64,000 nucleotides of DNA, taken from the NCBI RefSeq assembly GCF_900099695.1, contig NZ_FNCY01000008.1:130656-194655 (forward strand), read 5' to 3'. Position numbers and translations under genes: made by a program. Positions 61,348 through 64,000 of this stretch are shown here, one piece after another (position 1 is the first letter of the stretch; every line of letters starts with the position of its first letter). The DNA is from Propionivibrio dicarboxylicus (GTDB lineage Bacteria > Pseudomonadota > Gammaproteobacteria > Burkholderiales > Rhodocyclaceae). The notes beneath the pieces are model-generated. The model was not told where the DNA came from. It was given only the letters and a program-made list of their open reading frames with translations, and ran no database searches.

Positions 61348-62612
61348 GCGTCTTTGCCCTTGTCGACGGCAATAATTTCTATGTGAGTTGCGAGCGGGTC
61401 TTCAACCCGAAACTCGAAGGTCGGCCCGTCGTTGTACTTTCCAACAACGACGGTTGTGCCGTCGCTCGAAGCGCCGAAGTCAAAGCCTTGGGCGTCAAAA
61501 TGGGCATGCCCTGGTTCAAGATGCAGGACCTTGCTCGACGACACGGCATCGTCGCCTTGTCGAGTAATTACGAACTCTATGCCGATCTCAGCAGCCGGAT
61601 GATGAGCATCCTGGGGCGCTATGCCCCGGAGCAGGAAATCTACTCCATCGACGAGTGCTTTCTCGGCTTTGACGGCTTTCAGCGCTATGACCTGATGACC
61701 TACGGCCACGACATGCGCCAGACGGTCCGGCAGTGGGTCGGCATTCCCGTTTGCGTCGGCTTCGCTACAACGAAGACGTTGGCCAAGCTCGCCAACCATT
61801 GCGCCAAAAAAGGTCTGACGGGCGCGGAGGGGGTTTGTGACTTCACCCGGTTGAACGAACAGGAAATCCAGGAACTTTTTACACGCATTCCCGTTGGCGA
61901 AGTCTGGGGCGTTGGCCGAAAACTCGCCGAGCGGCTCGAAGAACGCGGTATCGCACACGTCGACGCGCTCCGGCGCTCCGATGCAAAAGTCCTGCGCCGG
62001 GAATTCTCGGTGGTGCTTGAACGCACGGTCGCCGAGCTCAACGGCGTCTCTTGCCTGGGACTGGACGAAATCGCACCGAACAAGCAGCAAATCATGTCTT
62101 CCCGCTCCTTCGGAAAATATCTTCACGACCTTGAGCCGCTCGAGCAGGCGGTGGCGAGCTACATGGCCATCGCCGCCGAGAAACTCCGCCGCCAACAATC
62201 CAAAGCAGGTCTTGTCCAGGTTTACGTTCGAACCAATCCCTTTGCCGAACACCTCCCGCAGTACCAGCAAGGCCTGTCGGCCCCTTTGCCAGAACCCAGT
62301 GACGACACTCTTCGACTCATAAAAGTCGCCCGTTGGCTCCTCAAAAAGATCTACCGGCCAGGGTATGCTTATCAAAAAGCGGGGGTAGTTCTGATGGATC
62401 TTCAAGAAACCGCTTCTCTTCAGCGCAGTCTTTTTGCACACAATCCAGACAACGAAAGACTCATGGAAGTCATGGATCGCGTCAACGCCGTATGGGGCAG
62501 GGGGACCTTGCGCTGCGCTACCGAAGGCCTGCAGAAAGAGTGGTCGATGAAACGCGAGAAGAAATCACCGAATTTCACCACCCGTTGGGATGAGCTTCCG
62601 GAGGCTTACTGA
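61344..62612 (+). CDS. umuC: DNA polymerase V catalytic subunit UmuC
   Basis: A 422-residue Y-family polymerase. Active-site residues are in [17 protein letters not shown] (Asp) and [10 protein letters not shown] (Asp-Glu); the [15 protein letters not shown] block is typical of UmuC. Palm, fingers and little-finger domains all appear complete. It carries out translesion synthesis with UmuD'. Directly coupled to umuD. Confidence 0.95.
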   Translation: MSVFALVDGNNFYVSCERVFNPKLEGRPVVVLSNNDGCAVARSAEVKALGVKMGMPWFKMQDLARRHGIVALSSNYELYADLSSRMMSILGRYAPEQEIYSIDECFLGFDGFQRYDLMTYGHDMRQTVRQWVGIPVCVGFATTKTLAKLANHCAKKGLTGAEGVCDFTRLNEQEIQELFTRIPVGEVWGVGRKLAERLEERGIAHVDALRRSDAKVLRREFSVVLERTVAELNGVSCLGLDEIAPNKQQIMSSRSFGKYLHDLEPLEQAVASYMAIAAEKLRRQQSKAGLVQVYVRTNPFAEHLPQYQQGLSAPLPEPSDDTLRLIKVARWLLKKIYRPGYAYQKAGVVLMDLQETASLQRSLFAHNPDNERLMEVMDRVNAVWGRGTLRCATEGLQKEWSMKREKKSPNFTTRWDELPEAY

Positions 62613-62613
62613 C

Positions 62614-63246
62614 GTGTGCGGCCGTTTCGCCCTATCTGTTACTGCAGAAAAACTCATCGAATTCTTCGGGCTCGATGAATGCGCGGACTTCGTCGCGAAC
62701 CTGAACATTACACCCGGCACCGATATTCCGGTGATTCGCCATTCGCCAGAGGGCAAGCGGGTGCTGCATCTGCTCAGCTGGGGCCTCTTGCCGCATTGGG
62801 TCAAAAATCCGGAGACAGCGAATCGCCCGATCAATGCCCGTATCGAAACTTTGTCAGAAAAACCGTATTTCCGTGATGCCTATCACAAACGGCGCTGCCT
62901 CATCCCCGCAGAGGCATTTTATGAGTGGAAGCGCGATGGGAAGGCGAAGCAACCGTACCGTTTTACACCGAACAAAGAAGCGATCATGGCTTTTGCCGGA
63001 CTCTGGGAGTCCTGGAAGGCCCCTGACGGAGAAGTTCTAAGAACGGTTTGTATCGTTACGACCGTGGCCAATGACGTGATGAAACCGGTCCATGACCGAA
63101 TGCCAGTAATTCTCGCGGAAGACAGCTGGGCGGCTTGGTTGGAAGGACCGGTTGAAGCCGCTCTAGCGCACAGCCCATGTGCGCTGTCGGCAGAACCGAT
63201 CGACAAAATCGGAGAGCCACCGCTGCGGCAGCTGAAAATGCTTTAA
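62614..63246 (+). CDS. SRAP protein (YedK/HMCES family), abasic-site sensor
   Basis: A 210-residue SOS-response-associated peptidase. The GTG start at 62614 is decisive because it places Cys at position 2 (CGRFAL); after Met removal this Cys crosslinks to abasic sites in single-stranded DNA. Other active-site residues are Asn in INARIET, Glu in IPAEAFYEW and His in VHDRMPVIL. GGAGG lies 9 bases before the GTG. It begins one base after the umuC stop and so belongs to the SOS operon. Confidence 0.93.
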   Translation: MCGRFALSVTAEKLIEFFGLDECADFVANLNITPGTDIPVIRHSPEGKRVLHLLSWGLLPHWVKNPETANRPINARIETLSEKPYFRDAYHKRRCLIPAEAFYEWKRDGKAKQPYRFTPNKEAIMAFAGLWESWKAPDGEVLRTVCIVTTVANDVMKPVHDRMPVILAEDSWAAWLEGPVEAALAHSPCALSAEPIDKIGEPPLRQLKML

Positions 63247-63299
63247 AAACCAGCGCGTCATGATCATTTAAGGCTTTGTATTACTGTAGAATTGTTCGA

Positions 63300-63608
63300 A
63301 TGACGCGCTCTGAACTGATCGAACGCCTCGCTTGGCGTTTCCCAAGTTTGATCCAGCTGGATGCTGAAGCATCAGTGCGTGAAATCGTCGATGCGATTAC
63401 TCAAGCACTCGGAAAAGGTGACCGGATTGAAATCCGAGGATTCGGCAGCTTTTCGCTAAATTACCGGCCTCCTCGAAATAGCCGGAACCCAAAAACGGGT
63501 ACGCCCGTCGCCGTGCCGGGAAAATGGGTGCCACATTTTCGGCCTGGCAAAGAAATGCGGGCGCGGATCGACACAACTATCGCAACTCCGACCAAAAAGG
63601 TCGCTTGA
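63300..63608 (+). CDS. ihfB: Integration host factor / HU-type DNA-binding protein
   Basis: A 102-residue DNABII protein: MTRSELIERLAWRFPSL, VDAITQALGKGDRIEIRGFGSF, the DNA-contact arm PPRNSRNPKTGTPVAVP and KWVPHFRPGKEMR. The order and residues favour the IHF beta subunit over HU. The usual rpsA neighbour of ihfB is absent, so this could be a second copy; the symbol is tentative. It follows SRAP by about 50 bases on the same strand. Confidence 0.85.
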   Translation: MTRSELIERLAWRFPSLIQLDAEASVREIVDAITQALGKGDRIEIRGFGSFSLNYRPPRNSRNPKTGTPVAVPGKWVPHFRPGKEMRARIDTTIATPTKKVA

Positions 63609-63627
63609 CGAATCCCAGACAAAAAAA

Positions 63628-63650
63628 TCCCGCGCCGGTGTGGCACGGGA
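63628..63650 (-). terminator. Rho-independent terminator between convergent genes
   Basis: TCCCGCGCC, loop GGTGT, GGCACGGGA with one mismatch. Seven A residues precede it on the plus strand, which makes a T-run on the minus strand, so it best terminates the minus-strand gene from the right edge. It may also stop the ihf transcript. Confidence 0.7.
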
Positions 63651-63726
63651 CATAAATCTCATCATTGCGATGAGTCAGGGAGGGTCAAACATTGTCAGCA
63701 GGGGATGCTGAAGCAACGAAGTCACT

Positions 63727-64000
63727 TTACTCGCGATCGCCGGCATTGTCTGTGCCGAAATTTCCACAATTTGTAACTGCAATTGCGCCTGAGTAGCGCC
63801 TTTGATCCGGGTCATGTTCGATTGGGGGCGGCAACGCAAAGCTCATCTTCGCTGGTGGGACAAAGAAGGCCCTTTGATCCGGGTCATTTCTCTTGTAGGG
63901 CGGGAACCCCACCGATATCACATCCCCCTCGGGCAACACAAGGCCGACGAATTCACCCCAAACCGGCAGCGCCCAAGTAGCCGCAGAGAGGGCAACGAGA
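63727..64000 (-). CDS. Partial secreted hypothetical protein with DPDQR repeats (N-terminus beyond right edge)
   Basis: The frame is open from the right edge to a stop at 63727. The visible start looks like the end of a signal peptide (LVALSAATWALPVWG). It is Pro-rich and carries two short repeats, RNDPDQRAFF and EHDPDQRRYS, encoded by a 17-base direct DNA repeat CCTTTGATCCGGGTCAT on the plus strand. No family recognised. The terminator at 63628-63650 lies downstream. Confidence 0.55.
   Translation of the reverse strand, partial: LVALSAATWALPVWGEFVGLVLPEGDVISVGFPPYKRNDPDQRAFFVPPAKMSFALPPPIEHDPDQRRYSGAIAVTNCGNFGTDNAGDRE

Noticed and set aside
1..64000. tRNA, rRNA and CRISPR arrays
   Set aside because: No T-loop-containing cloverleaf, rRNA segment or regularly spaced repeat was found on either strand.

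Overview
The window looks like chromosomal DNA of a betaproteobacterium, most likely of the Rhodocyclales type (facultatively anaerobic, respiratory). The reasons are the gene content (TRAP transporters, sigma-54 enhancer-binding regulators, cytochrome bd with CydP and CydX, UmuDC with a SRAP protein) and the protein sequences. The taxonomy is inferred from familiarity, not from a marker gene. There is no rRNA, no tRNA that I can recognise and no CRISPR array. Base composition is patchy: about 12.7-17.5 kb and 44.8-51.6 kb are clearly GC-rich, the rest is moderate.

Layout. 1-3.4 kb: a hybrid sensor kinase running off the left edge, with a PhnD-like periplasmic binding protein. 3.7-4.7 kb: a HAD phosphatase and an ArsR regulator. 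4.9-9.9 kb: an aldolase-TRAP transporter operon with a divergent TetR regulator whose N-terminus resembles that of tyrosine recombinases. 10-12.5 kb: a sigma-54 regulator, a dimeric-barrel-like protein and a small Cys-rich membrane peptide behind a sigma-54-like promoter. 12.7-17.8 kb: CoA-disulfide-reductase/rhodanese fusion, cydP, cydA, cydB, cydX and arsR in one operon. 17.9-23.3 kb: TrxC, TDT transporter, DsbB, thioesterase, a nonsense-interrupted NifX-like gene, an IscA-like protein, a rhodanese and an orphan CitC. 23.3-28.4 kb: a sigma-54 regulator and an eight-gene set that closely resembles the 'orange protein' (ORP) clusters of sulfate reducers, divergent from a stand-alone thrS. 30.9-33.6 kb: DUF134, TerC/YjbE and an IS3-family element. 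33.8-36.5 kb: a secreted TPR-CHAT protein. 37.4-41.7 kb: a TetR-hemerythrin-DevBCA export operon. 42-43.7 kb: a chemoreceptor. 44.9-51.6 kb: a persulfide-sensor-like ArsR, two DUF2892 proteins and a complete RND efflux system. 51.8-57.6 kb: a C_GCAxxG redox protein, an SQR-like flavoprotein, a second dimeric-barrel-like protein, a fosmidomycin-resistance-like MFS pump and a sugar isomerase. 58.4-63.6 kb: a UvrD-like helicase, an SOS operon (umuD, umuC, SRAP) behind a LexA box, and an IHF/HU gene. 63.7 kb to the edge: a partial secreted protein.

The most interesting signal is a recurring palindrome, TGGCATATGCCA, found in at least seven intergenic promoter regions between 4.8 and 56.3 kb. It lies before an arsR gene, the CoADR-cyd-arsR operon, trxC-TDT, the iscA/nifX divergon, the ORP/thrS divergon (two sites) and the MFS gene. 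This suggests a local regulon for thiol, sulfur or redox stress, probably run by one of the two similar ArsR proteins at 4.4 and 12.7 kb, both of which sit behind copies of the motif.
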